NCBI RefSeq assembly: GCF_021245725.1
Contig: NZ_JAJGSX010000045.1
Span: 1 to 54,360 of the forward strand
Length of the DNA: 54,360 nt
Direction of reading: 5' to 3'
From: Pseudonocardia sp. TRM90224
GTDB lineage: Bacteria > Actinomycetota > Actinomycetes > Mycobacteriales > Pseudonocardiaceae
Positions 23,491-32,324 of this stretch are shown piece after piece (the first letter of the stretch is position 1; each line of letters begins with the position of its first letter). The position numbers were made by a program, and so were the translations under genes. The notes beneath the pieces were generated by a model. It had not been told where the DNA came from. It saw nothing but the letters and a program-made list of their open reading frames with translations, and made no database searches.

Positions 23491-26050
23491 CGCAGGGCCT
23501 CGGCCCTGGTGTGCGCGCCGAGCTTCGTGAAGATCGCTTCGGTGTGCCGCGCGACGGTCTTGGGGCTGATGTGCAGGCGGCCGGCGATCTGCGGGCCGGT
23601 CAGCCCCTCGCGGAGCAGCCCGATCACGTCCTGTTCCCGGGCGGTGAGGCCGTGGCGGTTTGTCCGCGTCGCGCCCCGAGGACCGCGGACGCCCAGCCGG
23701 AAGCCTGCCGCCTTGAGCTTCGCCCGTGCCCTGGTCGCGGCCGGTCGGGCGCCCAGCTTGCTGAAGGTCTCCAGCGCATCGGTCATGGCGTCGACGTCGC
23801 CGCCCAGCCGCGCGAGCGCGGCGTCGTACGGGCTGCCGATCTCCGTCCACCGCTGCGCGGCGGACGCCCAGTCGTCGCCCTCCTCGCGCTTCCCACCGGC
23901 GATGTCCACCCAGCGGGCCAGGAAGCCCGCGGTCCACGGCTCGCGCCCGTCGCGCGCCGCGGCGAGGCCACGACGTGCGATCCCGGCGGCCGCGGTGTCG
24001 TCGCCGTCGAGCCACGCGACCTCGGCCATCGCCTCCCAGACAGGGGCGAGGCGCACGAAGTCGGTGGGGTGGCCGTACGTGACCGCCTCGGCCAGCAGGG
24101 TGTGCGCGCCCGGCTCACCACGGCGCGCGCGCACCAGCGCCAGCGCGACGAGCGCGAAGATCCGGCTCAGCGGTGCGCCCAGCGGGGCCGCAAGCACCTC
24201 CTCCGCCTCGGCCGCGGCGTCGTCCCACCGGCACTGGTGCACGAGCCCCAACGCGTGTGACGAGGCGAGGAAGCGCAGGAACATGTCCATGTCGTAGTCG
24301 CGGCAGTACGCCCGCGCCCGCTCGGCGTAGCGCTCGGACCGCGCGAAGTGCCGGTGCACCGCCGCCACCCCCGTCGCGACCGGGCCGAACATCCCGGCCT
24401 GCTCCGGCAGGTCGTGGTCGACCGCGGCCTGCCAGGCCTGCTCGACCTCGTCCCAGCCGTCGTCGTGGCACAGCACGCGGACCAGGCCGGCGTGGAACCT
24501 CGCGCGCACCGCCACCTCGACGTTGCCCAGCGTCCCGCCGAGCTCGACGGCCCGCTGCGCGGCAGTGACCGCCTCGTCGAGATCGCAGGCGAAGCAGTGC
24601 TGCTCCGCGAGGTTCGCGTAGGCCCGCGCGAGCGGCAGGGACGGGCCGGCGGCGGCGAGCAGGTCGACGGCGCGCAGCCCTTCCGCGAGCGCGCCTCGTC
24701 GTTGCGGCCGAGCAGCCACAGCATGTACGAGGCCCACCGGACGTCGTCGCCCTCGCGCAGGCGGTCGCCCTCCTCGCGGCGCAGCCCGGCGGCCTCCCGC
24801 CAGGCCGCTTCGGCGGCCGGGATCTGGTCGATCAGGTAGAGCGAGTAGGCCTGTCCTTCGAGCAGCTCGGCGCGGCGGTGCCCGCGGTGGGCGCCGGCGT
24901 GTCGCAAGGCGCGGCTGTACTGCGCCGCGGCCTCCCGGTGGGCACCGAGCGATGTCGCCCGTCGGGCCGCGCGGAGGGCGAACTCCCGCACGGCCGGCTT
25001 GTCGCCCGCGTCCTCGGCGAGCGCGGCCAACCGGGGGAGCTCGTCGGGCGAGACGTCGGGCCCGCGCATGGCCGCGAGCGCCCGGCCGCTCAGCTCGAAA
25101 CGCCGGATGTCGGCCACCGCGGCCAGCACGGCCTGGCGGGCCAGCTCGTGCCGGAACGAGACGGCGAGACCGGCTGCCACGAGCACGCCGCTCTGCACCG
25201 CCGACTCGACGGCGAGGCCGTACCCGTCGCCCAGCACCGCGTGCAGCACCTGGGCCGGCGCGGGGGAGCCGAGCACGGCCACCACGTCGACGACCCGCCG
25301 GGACTCCGGCGACAGCCGGGCCACCCGCCCCAGCACGGCGTCCCTGATCGATGCTGGCGTCCCGGCCGCCCCCGCCGCCAGCAGCTCGGTGACGAAGAAC
25401 GGGTTGCCGCCGGTCACCCGGTACAGCTCGTCGGCGTCGGCCCGGTGCGTCGCTGCAGGTGCGGCCGCCGACGCGAGCGCGCGGACGGCGTGCGGGCTGA
25501 GCCGGTCGAGGCCTTCGCGATGGGTCGACGCGGTGTGCGCGAGGTCCCCGAGCACGACGGAGAACGGGTGCGCCGGCCCGACCTCGTCGTCGCGGTAGGT
25601 CGCGATGAGCGTCGCCGGGGTCGCGGAGATCCGCCGGCCCAGGTAGCGCAGCAGGTCGAAGGTCCCGCTGTCGGCCCAGTGCACGTCCTCGAAGACGATG
25701 ACGGTCGGCCGGCTGCTGCGGTCCAGCTCGTCGAGCAGCGCCGCGAACACGGTATTGGGCGGCGCCGCCCCGTTCGCCGCTCCCTCCATCGATCGCGCAA
25801 CGGCCGGGCCGAGCCGAGGTGCGATGTCGACGAGCGGGCCCAGCGGCCGGGGCGTCGTCAGCGGGTCGCAGGATCCGACCAGCACCCGGGCGTCCGGCCC
25901 GATCCGCTCGGCGAGGCTGCGCACGACGGAGGTCTTGCCGATGCCGGCCTCGCCGTAGAGCAGGACGAGCCGGCCCTGCCGTGCGGAGGCCCGTTCCACG
26001 TGTGACAGGAGTGACCGGAGAACGCTCTCGCGCTCGAGCAGGGCAGCCAC
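23475..26050 (-). pseudogene. LAL-type LuxR ATPase regulator, frameshifted
   Basis: A ~858-aa regulator if one base is restored. From GTG 26050: AALLERESVLRSLL, Walker A GEAGIGKTS, Walker B PTVIVFEDVHWADSGT and the AAA/winged-helix part, then TPR-like helices, ending in a LuxR HTH (LTAREQDVIGLLREGLTGPQIAGRLHISPKTVARHTEAIFTKLGAH). The frame changes near 24692: one reading runs to LLGRNDEA, and the other resumes with ALAEGLRAVDLLAAAGPSLP. A lost G in a GCGCG run explains it. As given, the DNA-binding domain is severed from the ATPase. LAL regulators switch on catabolic or antibiotic genes after ATP-dependent inducer sensing. Confidence 0.85.
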
Positions 26051-26233
26051 CCCAGAAGTAAACAGGGTCGGGTGGTGGCGACAAAGGACGGCCAGCGATT
26101 CGTCCTCGTTCGGACAGCCAACTCTCACCGTTTCGGCAGTGTGCGGGCCCGGCCGCGTCGACATCATTGCGATTCCGGCAATGGCGGCGTCGATCGCGGC
26201 CATTGCGAATCACCATCGTTCGGAGGAGTTGTC

Positions 26234-26626
26234 ATGGGCTGGTACCTGAAGGTGCTCAAGCAGTACGCCGATTTCCGCGGCCGCGCCCGACGCACCGAGT
26301 ACTGGATGTTCACACTGGTGACCGTGCTCGTCGCCGTCGTGCTGTCGGTGCTGGATCACGCCCTGTTCGGGGCGGTGACATTCGGGTCCGTAGGCGAGAT
26401 CACCGGCCTCGGCTGGCTCTACGTCATTTACATGGTGGCGACGTTGATCCCCAGTCTTGCGGTCAGCGTCCGGCGGCTGCACGACATCGACCGGTCAGGG
26501 TGGTGGGTGCTGATCGGCTTCGTTCCGCTCGTCGGTTTCATCGTGCAGCTCGTCTTCGCCGTGACCGAGGGCACCCGCGGCGCCAACCGGTTCGGTCCCG
26601 ACCCCAAGCGCGGTGCGATGGTCTGA
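26234..26626 (+). CDS. DUF805 membrane protein
   Basis: 130 aa from the ATG at 26234 with a GGAGGAG ribosome site. MGWYLKVLKQYADFRGRARRTEYW is the hallmark N-terminus of DUF805 (YhaH-like), followed by about four helices and the VRRLHDIDRSGWWVLIGFVPLVGFIVQ motif. Function unknown, widespread inner-membrane family. Convergent with the esterase gene 6 bp downstream and divergent from the LAL gene. Confidence 0.9.
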   Translation: MGWYLKVLKQYADFRGRARRTEYWMFTLVTVLVAVVLSVLDHALFGAVTFGSVGEITGLGWLYVIYMVATLIPSLAVSVRRLHDIDRSGWWVLIGFVPLVGFIVQLVFAVTEGTRGANRFGPDPKRGAMV

Positions 26627-26632
26627 GCAGGT

Positions 26633-27457
26633 TCAGGTAGCAGCGAGTACGTGGCGCCGGAACCACGCTGCCAGCCCGGCGTCCACCTCGCGGGTCAGCG
26701 GCCGCTGCGGCGCCGGCTCGATCCCGGGCTCGTCGGCGAGCGGGTGCTCCAGCCCCGGGATCGACAGCAGCTCTGCTGCGTTGCCCATGGCGTCACCCAC
26801 GGCGTCGACGAGGTCGATCGCGTCGGCGCGCAGGTCGGGATGGTCGCGCTCGCCGCTGACGACCAGCAGCGGCGCGCGGCCGGCGATGGAGCCGGCCTTG
26901 GCGACGAAGTCGAGGCCGTCGACGATCCGCTCGGACCCGGCGTCGTACGGGTAGTCGCCGGGGAACAGCCGCACGACCGACCGCATCCTGATCGCGGGGT
27001 TCACCAGCGCAGCGGCGAAGACCGGGATGTCGGTCTCGGCGAGGATCGTCAAAGCTACGGCTCCGCCCAGCGAGCCGCCCAGCACACCGATCGGGCCGTC
27101 GGCGACCGGCAGCTGCTCCCGGAGCGACGCCAGCGCTGCCGGGAACTCCTCGGCCGCCTGCTGGACGAACGGGTGCAGGAAGGCCAGCAGCGGGTCCTTC
27201 TGGAACAGCGCCACGACCGCGTCCGTCTTCCCGTCGACCATGCGCGCCCCGCACATCGGCATGCCGAGGTGCACCCGCCACGCGGGGACGTCGTGCATCG
27301 GCAGCGCGGCGGCGAAGGCGGCGTCCGATCGCGGCGCGTCCAGCATGTGCCAGGTGACGATCAGCGGGGCGGCGCCCTCGCTGTCGCTGGCGCCGTCGGC
27401 CGGCGGGAGCGCGGTGAACGGCACGCCGGCGGCCGTGCCCGTGATCGGTGGGTGCAT
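26633..27457 (-). CDS. Alpha/beta hydrolase (esterase/prolyl-oligopeptidase-like)
   Basis: 274 aa. The nucleophile elbow GGSLGG lies in GPIGVLGGSLGGAVALTIL, a candidate acid is in LLVVSGERDHPDL, and the catalytic His is in IPGLEHPLADEP. The pattern fits the BAAT/dienelactone hydrolase-like esterases. Cytoplasmic, no signal peptide. Divergent from an MFS exporter across 78 bp, which hints that the two handle the same compound, for instance an antibiotic inactivated and exported. That pairing is inference. Confidence 0.78.
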   Translation of the reverse strand: MHPPITGTAAGVPFTALPPADGASDSEGAAPLIVTWHMLDAPRSDAAFAAALPMHDVPAWRVHLGMPMCGARMVDGKTDAVVALFQKDPLLAFLHPFVQQAAEEFPAALASLREQLPVADGPIGVLGGSLGGAVALTILAETDIPVFAAALVNPAIRMRSVVRLFPGDYPYDAGSERIVDGLDFVAKAGSIAGRAPLLVVSGERDHPDLRADAIDLVDAVGDAMGNAAELLSIPGLEHPLADEPGIEPAPQRPLTREVDAGLAAWFRRHVLAAT

Positions 27458-27535
27458 GCGGTCACGTTAGGGCGGCTGCGTGCGGCCGGACGCCGATATC
27501 GCCTGCGGCGAAACGTTCGCGGTCGGCAAAAGCGG

Positions 27536-28999
27536 ATGTCGGATCCGGGCGGTGCTGGCACCGTCCTGACGATGGGCGACCCGGCTGCGAGCCGCGACGC
27601 GGCGCTCGGGCGTCCGGTCGGCCGCCGCTGGGGCGCGTTTGCGGTCGTGCTCGTCGCCAGCTTCATGAGCTCGCTCGACGTCAGCGTGATGGCCGTGGCG
27701 GGCCCGGCGGTGCAGCGTGGGCTCGCTTCGAGCCCGGCGCAGGTGCAGTGGGTCATCACCGGTTACGCGTTGACGTTCGGTCTGGGACTGATCCCGTTCG
27801 GACAGCTCGGCGACGCCATCGGCCGTCGACGGGTCTTCCTGTTCGCGCTGGCCGGGTTCGTGCTCAGCAGCGCCGCGGCGGGCGCGTCGCCGACCCCGGT
27901 GATCCTGATCGTGGCCAGGCTCGTGCAGGGGCTGTCGGTGGGCGCCATGGTGCCGCAGTGCACGGCGCTGGTCATGCAGCTGTTCCCGGACGCGGATCGG
28001 GGTCGGGCCTTCGGCACGATGGCGGCCGCCGGCGGTGTCGCGATGGCATCCGGGCCGGTGGTCGGCGGGGCGGTCCTGACGGTCGCCGGTGAACCGGACG
28101 GCTGGCGCTGGACCATGCTCATGAACGTGCCGATCGGCGTCGCTGCGCTGATCTTCGGCATGTGGTTGATCCCGGCGTCCGATCGTCCGCGCCGGCACAC
28201 GTTCGATCTTGTCGGAACCGCGCTGCTCGGCATGTCCGTGCTGGCAGTCCTGTTGCCGCTCGGGGAGTCCGCGTCGGGCGGTCTGGCCCGGCTGTGGTGG
28301 TTGCTGCCCATCGGGGTGGCATTGGGAGCGGTCTTCGTCGGCTGGGAGCGGCGGTTCGTTGCCGCGGGGCGTGAACCCGTGCTCGACGTCGGATTGCTAT
28401 CAGGATCGCCGGGTTTCGCGCGCGCGGTGGGCGTGGCGAGCTCGTACTTCGCCGGGTTCAGCGGTGTGTGGCTGTCGTTCGCCCTGTTCTTCCAGGACGG
28501 GCTCGGCCACAGCCCGTTGCAGTCGGCCCTCGCCGTCACGCCGTTCGCCGTCGGCGCGACGGTGGCCGCATCGCGCAGCGGCCGCCTCCAGCGCAGGTGG
28601 GGCTACCGCGTCCTGATCTCCGGCCTGAGCCTCAGCCTCGTCGGGCTCGCGGTGACGACCGCGCTGCTCGTCGTGGTGCCGGGCGGTCTCGTCGCAGGTG
28701 CGGTGGCCGCGCCGTTGTTCCTGGCCGGAATCGGCGGCGGGCTGGTCGTGGCGCCGAACACGACCTCGGCCATGCGGTCCGTTCCGGCGTCGGATGCCGG
28801 CGTGGCCAGTGGCGTCCTGCAGACCGGGCAGCGCATCGGCGCCGCCATCGGCACCGCCGTCGTGGCAGGCGTCTACTTCTTCGTCCGCGCCGCAACGGGA
28901 GCCGACGCGCAAGCCATCGCGGCCGCGGTCGCCGTCGCGGCGCTCGGTGTGGCGGGTGCGCTGGCGATCGCCCTGCGGCGCCGGGCTACCTTCGATTAG
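27536..28999 (+). CDS. MFS transporter, DHA2 (14-helix) type
   Basis: 487 aa from the ATG at 27536; an ATG at 27572 is equally possible. The A-motif GQLGDAIGRRRVF, the antiporter C-motif region (GVAMASGPVVGGAVL) and fourteen hydrophobic segments place it with DHA2/EmrB-type drug:H+ antiporters of actinobacteria. It would export a hydrophobic compound across the cytoplasmic membrane. No dedicated regulator adjoins it; the divergent esterase is its only close partner. Confidence 0.88.
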   Translation: MSDPGGAGTVLTMGDPAASRDAALGRPVGRRWGAFAVVLVASFMSSLDVSVMAVAGPAVQRGLASSPAQVQWVITGYALTFGLGLIPFGQLGDAIGRRRVFLFALAGFVLSSAAAGASPTPVILIVARLVQGLSVGAMVPQCTALVMQLFPDADRGRAFGTMAAAGGVAMASGPVVGGAVLTVAGEPDGWRWTMLMNVPIGVAALIFGMWLIPASDRPRRHTFDLVGTALLGMSVLAVLLPLGESASGGLARLWWLLPIGVALGAVFVGWERRFVAAGREPVLDVGLLSGSPGFARAVGVASSYFAGFSGVWLSFALFFQDGLGHSPLQSALAVTPFAVGATVAASRSGRLQRRWGYRVLISGLSLSLVGLAVTTALLVVVPGGLVAGAVAAPLFLAGIGGGLVVAPNTTSAMRSVPASDAGVASGVLQTGQRIGAAIGTAVVAGVYFFVRAATGADAQAIAAAVAVAALGVAGALAIALRRRATFD

Positions 29000-29106
29000 G
29001 CGAGTAGCGCCGCCTACGCCGATGGGAGTACGCAGAAAGCCTCCCCCAGTACGACGCCGTCGATGTTGATGCGAAAGCGGCATGTTGCTCGGAACTGTGA
29101 TCGTCC

Positions 29107-30612
29107 TTATGGGCCGAACCACTCACCGATGACGGCGCGTAGGGCGTCCACGTCGGGGTGTGGGTCGTTCGAAGCCCATGCCACGTACGAGTCCGGGCGG
29201 AGCAGGAGAGCGGTGGTGTCGGTGTCGGCCTTGGCGTGGATGACCTCGACGTCGTCGCTGCCGCTGTCGAGGTCACCGCTCGGGGTGAGATCGATCAAGA
29301 TCGGCCGCCCTTTTCGGACCAGCTCGGCCAGTCGAATGATGCCGTCCGGTCCGTGCAGCTCGAGGTCGGGTGCAGGCCAGCCGGCGAGGGGGTGGGGCAT
29401 GTCGCCGGCTGGGTAGCGTACGTCCGCGCCTGCGACGAGCTCGGCGAGCTTTTGCACGACAGCTGGTTGGGCGAGCAGTTCACCGAACAGTCGGCGCAGA
29501 CCGGTGACCTCATCGCCGGGGGCCAGCAGCGCCGCCTGGGCTTGGGAGTACGTGACGGTCCGGTCAGCGACCGGGCGCCGCTCGGTCTCGTATGTATCGA
29601 GGACATCGATGCCGGTCCTGAACGCAGCTGCGAGCTTCCAGCCGAGGTTGATCGCGTCCTGCATGCCGAGGTTGAGGCCGGTCCCACCGGCGGCGAACAC
29701 GTGTCCGGCGTCGCCGACGAGGAACACCCGGCCGGATCGGTAGCGCTCGGCGACCCGGGTGCTGCCGCCGTTGATCCGACGCAGCACGTGCGGACCATCG
29801 CCAGATGGCCGTTCGACCGGGACGTCGACGCCGAGCACGCGGTTGATGCTCGCCCGCATCTCGCCGAACGTCATGGGCTCTTCGGATACCGGCTGATCCC
29901 ATTCGACGGTGGCGACCAGTGGTGCGTGCCCGGGGAGTGGTGCGTAGGAGAAGCCGCCACGCGCCGTGCGGATGGGCAGGAACGGCATGACCGGCCCGTG
30001 GCCGGGCACGTTGAGCGCGCCGCTGGCCGGGTCGAGCCAGTCCGTCGGGACGGTGGCGTGCGCCGCCCGACTGGTGGTCCGGTCGTAGGTGACACCTGGG
30101 AAGCCGATGCCGGCGGCCTTGCGGACCGGACTGTGCGCGCCGTCTGCGCCGACGACGTAGCTGGCGCGCAGCTCGTATGCCTGTCCGTCGGGGAGGCGAG
30201 CGGCAATCGTGACGCCGTCGGCGTCCTGGGTGAGGCCGACGAACTCGTGACCGCGACGGATCTCAACACCGAGTTCACGAGCGCGTTCTTCCAGTGTTCG
30301 CACCGTTGCGAGCTCGGGTACCGGAGCGCTGTACAGCGGACTGGCCTCGAGCAGGCTGAGGTTCAGCGGCATCGCAGCGAACATGAAATAGCCGCTGTTT
30401 GGCTGCGGCGGACCGGGCCGACCGCTGAGCCGCTCGAACAGTCCGCGCCGGTCGACCATCCGCACGACCTCGCCGACGAGGCCGTTCGATCGCGGTTCCG
30501 TGCTCGGCTCGGTTCGACGTTCGAGGACGACAGCACGTACACCGCCGAGCGCGAGTTCGCAGGCGGTCATCAGGCCGTTGGGGCCACCTCCGACGACAAC
30601 AACGTTTTCCAT
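29107..30612 (-). CDS. FAD-dependent aromatic hydroxylase (PheA/TfdB-RdmE type)
   Basis: 501 aa from ATG 30612, with AAGGAGC 9-15 bp upstream. FAD-binding GxGxxG (VVVGGGPNGLMTACEL), the DG motif (VVGADGAHSPVRKAAG) and the GD motif (FLVGDAGHVFAAGGTGLNLGMQDAINLGWKLAA) are all present, plus the C-terminal thioredoxin-like segment ending AVIGEWFGP. These features define group A flavin monooxygenases acting on phenols or aromatic polyketides with NAD(P)H. It lies 58 bp behind a TetR gene on the same strand and is probably controlled by it. Confidence 0.9.
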   Translation of the reverse strand: MENVVVVGGGPNGLMTACELALGGVRAVVLERRTEPSTEPRSNGLVGEVVRMVDRRGLFERLSGRPGPPQPNSGYFMFAAMPLNLSLLEASPLYSAPVPELATVRTLEERARELGVEIRRGHEFVGLTQDADGVTIAARLPDGQAYELRASYVVGADGAHSPVRKAAGIGFPGVTYDRTTSRAAHATVPTDWLDPASGALNVPGHGPVMPFLPIRTARGGFSYAPLPGHAPLVATVEWDQPVSEEPMTFGEMRASINRVLGVDVPVERPSGDGPHVLRRINGGSTRVAERYRSGRVFLVGDAGHVFAAGGTGLNLGMQDAINLGWKLAAAFRTGIDVLDTYETERRPVADRTVTYSQAQAALLAPGDEVTGLRRLFGELLAQPAVVQKLAELVAGADVRYPAGDMPHPLAGWPAPDLELHGPDGIIRLAELVRKGRPILIDLTPSGDLDSGSDDVEVIHAKADTDTTALLLRPDSYVAWASNDPHPDVDALRAVIGEWFGP

Positions 30613-30670
30613 GAGATGTGCTCCTTCTGAGCATGCTGGATCAACTGCATTCCGCCGGTTGTGCAACGAA

Positions 30671-31270
30671 TCAGCCGGGAGTGGGCAATCCGGCGCGGAT
30701 CTGATCGAAGACCTCGTGAAGTTGCGACACAATCGATCGATCGGGATTGCGCGTCCAGCGCGTCATCGCTGTGTCGACCGCGGCGCCTACTGTCGCAGCA
30801 ACGAGCTCTGGGTAGAGATCGGTGTCGGCAACACCTGTGCGGCCGGCGATGGTCGCGGCCAACTGGGCCTCCGCCAGGGAACGAGCACGAAACACCTCGT
30901 ACCGGATCTCCGGCTCAGCCAGCAATTTTTGCAGATCCGTGACCTGGACGTCGCCGCGTGCCGGGATGTTGGCGGGTTCGAACTGGGCTACCACCGCGGC
31001 GGTCAGCGCATCCCAGAGCGGTTCCGCTTTCGGCCGTTCCTGCAGGACCTCGGCGATGCGCTGCCCCCGGTCGACGTGCGCCGCAACGATTGCTTCGGCT
31101 TTGCTGCCGAAGTAGTTGCGAAACGTGCGTGCGGAGACGTTGGCCGCGGCGGCGATCTCGTCCACCGACACGTTCTCCAGCCCGCGCTCCAGTGCGAGCC
31201 GGATGGCGGCGTGACTCAACGCGAGGCGGGTCTCACGCTTCTTGCGCTCGCGCAGGCCGGGGACCGACAT
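30671..31270 (-). CDS. TetR-family regulator of the aromatic hydroxylase
   Basis: 199 aa from ATG 31270. HTH: VSVDEIAAAANVSARTFRNYFGSKAEAIVAAH. The start at 31270 is preferred over 31297 because a promoter (TTGCCA, 16 nt, TAGACT) sits between them and places transcription start at or next to the 31270 ATG, suggesting a leaderless mRNA. The -35 box is part of a 30-bp dyad, so the protein probably represses its own operon with the downstream monooxygenase. Confidence 0.88.
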   Translation of the reverse strand: MSVPGLRERKKRETRLALSHAAIRLALERGLENVSVDEIAAAANVSARTFRNYFGSKAEAIVAAHVDRGQRIAEVLQERPKAEPLWDALTAAVVAQFEPANIPARGDVQVTDLQKLLAEPEIRYEVFRARSLAEAQLAATIAGRTGVADTDLYPELVAATVGAAVDTAMTRWTRNPDRSIVSQLHEVFDQIRAGLPTPG

Positions 31271-31275
31271 GCGAG

Positions 31276-31321
31276 CGAGTCTAGCAAAACGTTCCATGTT
31301 GGCAAACTTGCCAGACTGGAA
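31276..31321 (-). promoter_or_regulatory. Promoter and operator of the tetR-monooxygenase operon
   Basis: On the minus strand TTGCCA (31305-31300) and TAGACT (31283-31278) are separated by 16 nt and end 7 nt before the ATG. The dyad 31292-31321 has TGGCAA-ac-TTGCCA at its centre and matching TTCCA/TGGAA at its ends, overlapping the -35 box. Confidence 0.6.
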
Positions 31322-31370
31322 GCGTTGCTGATGGTGGTCCTCTACAAGATCTTCGTGCCTTAAGTAGTCG

Positions 31371-31383
31371 GCTACGCTGTAGC
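31371..31383. promoter_or_regulatory. MarR-type dyad before the start codon
   Basis: GCTAC-gct-GTAGC is a perfect 5-bp dyad ending 1 bp before the GTG of the MarR gene. The position suits autorepression, but the element is short. Confidence 0.4.
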
Positions 31384-31384
31384 G

Positions 31385-31900
31385 GTGGACCCCGATTTCG
31401 CCGACCGGGTGGTCGCCCAGTGGGGCCGCGAGCGACCCGAGATGCCGCTCGACTCGATCGGCGTCGTCGCCCGCGTGCTGCGCATCGCGAAACTCGTCTG
31501 GGACGTGCGGCGCCGCACTCTCGCGGCACTCGACATGGACAGCGCCACCGTTGATCTGATCGCGACACTGCGGCGCAATGGTCCGCCCTACTGCATGACG
31601 CCGTCCGCCCTCGTCGACGACATCCTCGTGAGCGGGCCTGCGATCACCCAGCGGGTCGCGCGTGCCGAAGCGCTCGGCCTGGTGAGCGTCGAACGGACAC
31701 CGTCAGGGCGTCGCACGGTCCACGTCACCCTCACGTCGGAGGGTCACCGGACGATCGAGCGCAACATCGAGGAGCTCATCGAACAAGAACGCGCGCTGCT
31801 GGTCGGCCTCACCGATGCGGAACGCGCCGAACTCGAGACATTGCTCCGCAAGCTCCTGATCACCATGTCACCGGACGGCCGGTCAACCCCCGATCGATGA
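31385..31900 (+). CDS. MarR-family transcriptional regulator
   Basis: 171 aa, GTG start. The winged HTH covers about residues 40-130: YCMTPSALVDDILVSGPAITQRVARAEALGLVSVERTPSGRRTVHVTLTSEGHR, with dimerisation helices on both sides. It is divergent from the tetR-monooxygenase pair (115 bp from the chosen tetR start) and convergent with the small membrane protein gene. MarR proteins commonly respond to phenolic ligands, which would fit the aromatic hydroxylase, but no direct link is visible. Confidence 0.88.
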   Translation: MDPDFADRVVAQWGRERPEMPLDSIGVVARVLRIAKLVWDVRRRTLAALDMDSATVDLIATLRRNGPPYCMTPSALVDDILVSGPAITQRVARAEALGLVSVERTPSGRRTVHVTLTSEGHRTIERNIEELIEQERALLVGLTDAERAELETLLRKLLITMSPDGRSTPDR

Positions 31901-31913
31901 GCCTCTGCTCGGC

Positions 31914-32222
31914 CTACGGCGAGCCCAGCATGGATCCGGGGTCGATGCCGGCGGGTGGCTCCGTGTCGGAGAAGATCACCTGCGGGATCGAGTCGGCGCT
32001 GTTGAGGGCCCAGAGACCGACGACGTCGACGGCGGCGAAGACGATCGTGGCGAGGATCGCGACGGTCAGCCGGCGGCGGCGGTAGCGGTCCTTCCACCCG
32101 GCGCTGACCCGGGCGTAGGACTGGTCGTCGTGGACCTGCACGCCATCCGCGAGGGCGCTGAACGCCGATCGCAAGTGCTCGTCGGTGAGCGGGCCGGGGG
32201 AACCGCCGGCGGGACTGCTCAT
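31914..32222 (-). CDS. Small single-pass membrane protein (anti-sigma-like position)
   Basis: 102 aa from ATG 32222 with GAGGAG upstream. About 55 cytoplasmic residues (LTDEHLRSAFSALADGVQVHDDQSYARVSAGW, RRRRL) precede one membrane helix (VAILATIVFAAVDVVGLWAL) and a short outside tail. Immediately upstream and in the same frame lies a sigma-factor region 4 fragment, so this looks like the partner or regulator gene of an ECF sigma factor, a frequent arrangement. No ZAS zinc motif (HxxxCxxC) is present. Confidence 0.7.
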   Translation of the reverse strand: MSSPAGGSPGPLTDEHLRSAFSALADGVQVHDDQSYARVSAGWKDRYRRRRLTVAILATIVFAAVDVVGLWALNSADSIPQVIFSDTEPPAGIDPGSMLGSP

Positions 32223-32324
32223 CGGCGCTCCTCGTACCTTCCGCGTCAACGCCGCCGGTCCACGCGAGACGTGGACCTTGACCGAGCCAACCCTAACACC
32301 CGGCGCGCTCGCGATCTCGCTCAA
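32223..32324 (-). pseudogene. Remnant of ECF sigma-factor region 4
   Basis: The 34 codons before the small membrane gene read LSEIASAPGVRVGSVKVHVS followed by RGPAALTRKVRGAP. This matches the region 4.2 HTH consensus of ECF sigma factors (EIA-ALGV-GTVK-RL-RAR-AL-R). It begins with a TTG overlapping the stop of the symporter gene (TTGA) and has no upstream sigma domains. The rest of the sigma gene appears to have been lost when the symporter segment was joined here. It could be translated as an N-terminal extension of the 102-aa protein. Confidence 0.6.

Noticed and set aside
26651..27535. Upstream extension of the MFS frame as an N-terminal domain
   Set aside because: It runs antisense through the esterase gene and is Arg/Gly/Gln-rich without homology; the transporter starts at 27536 or 27572.
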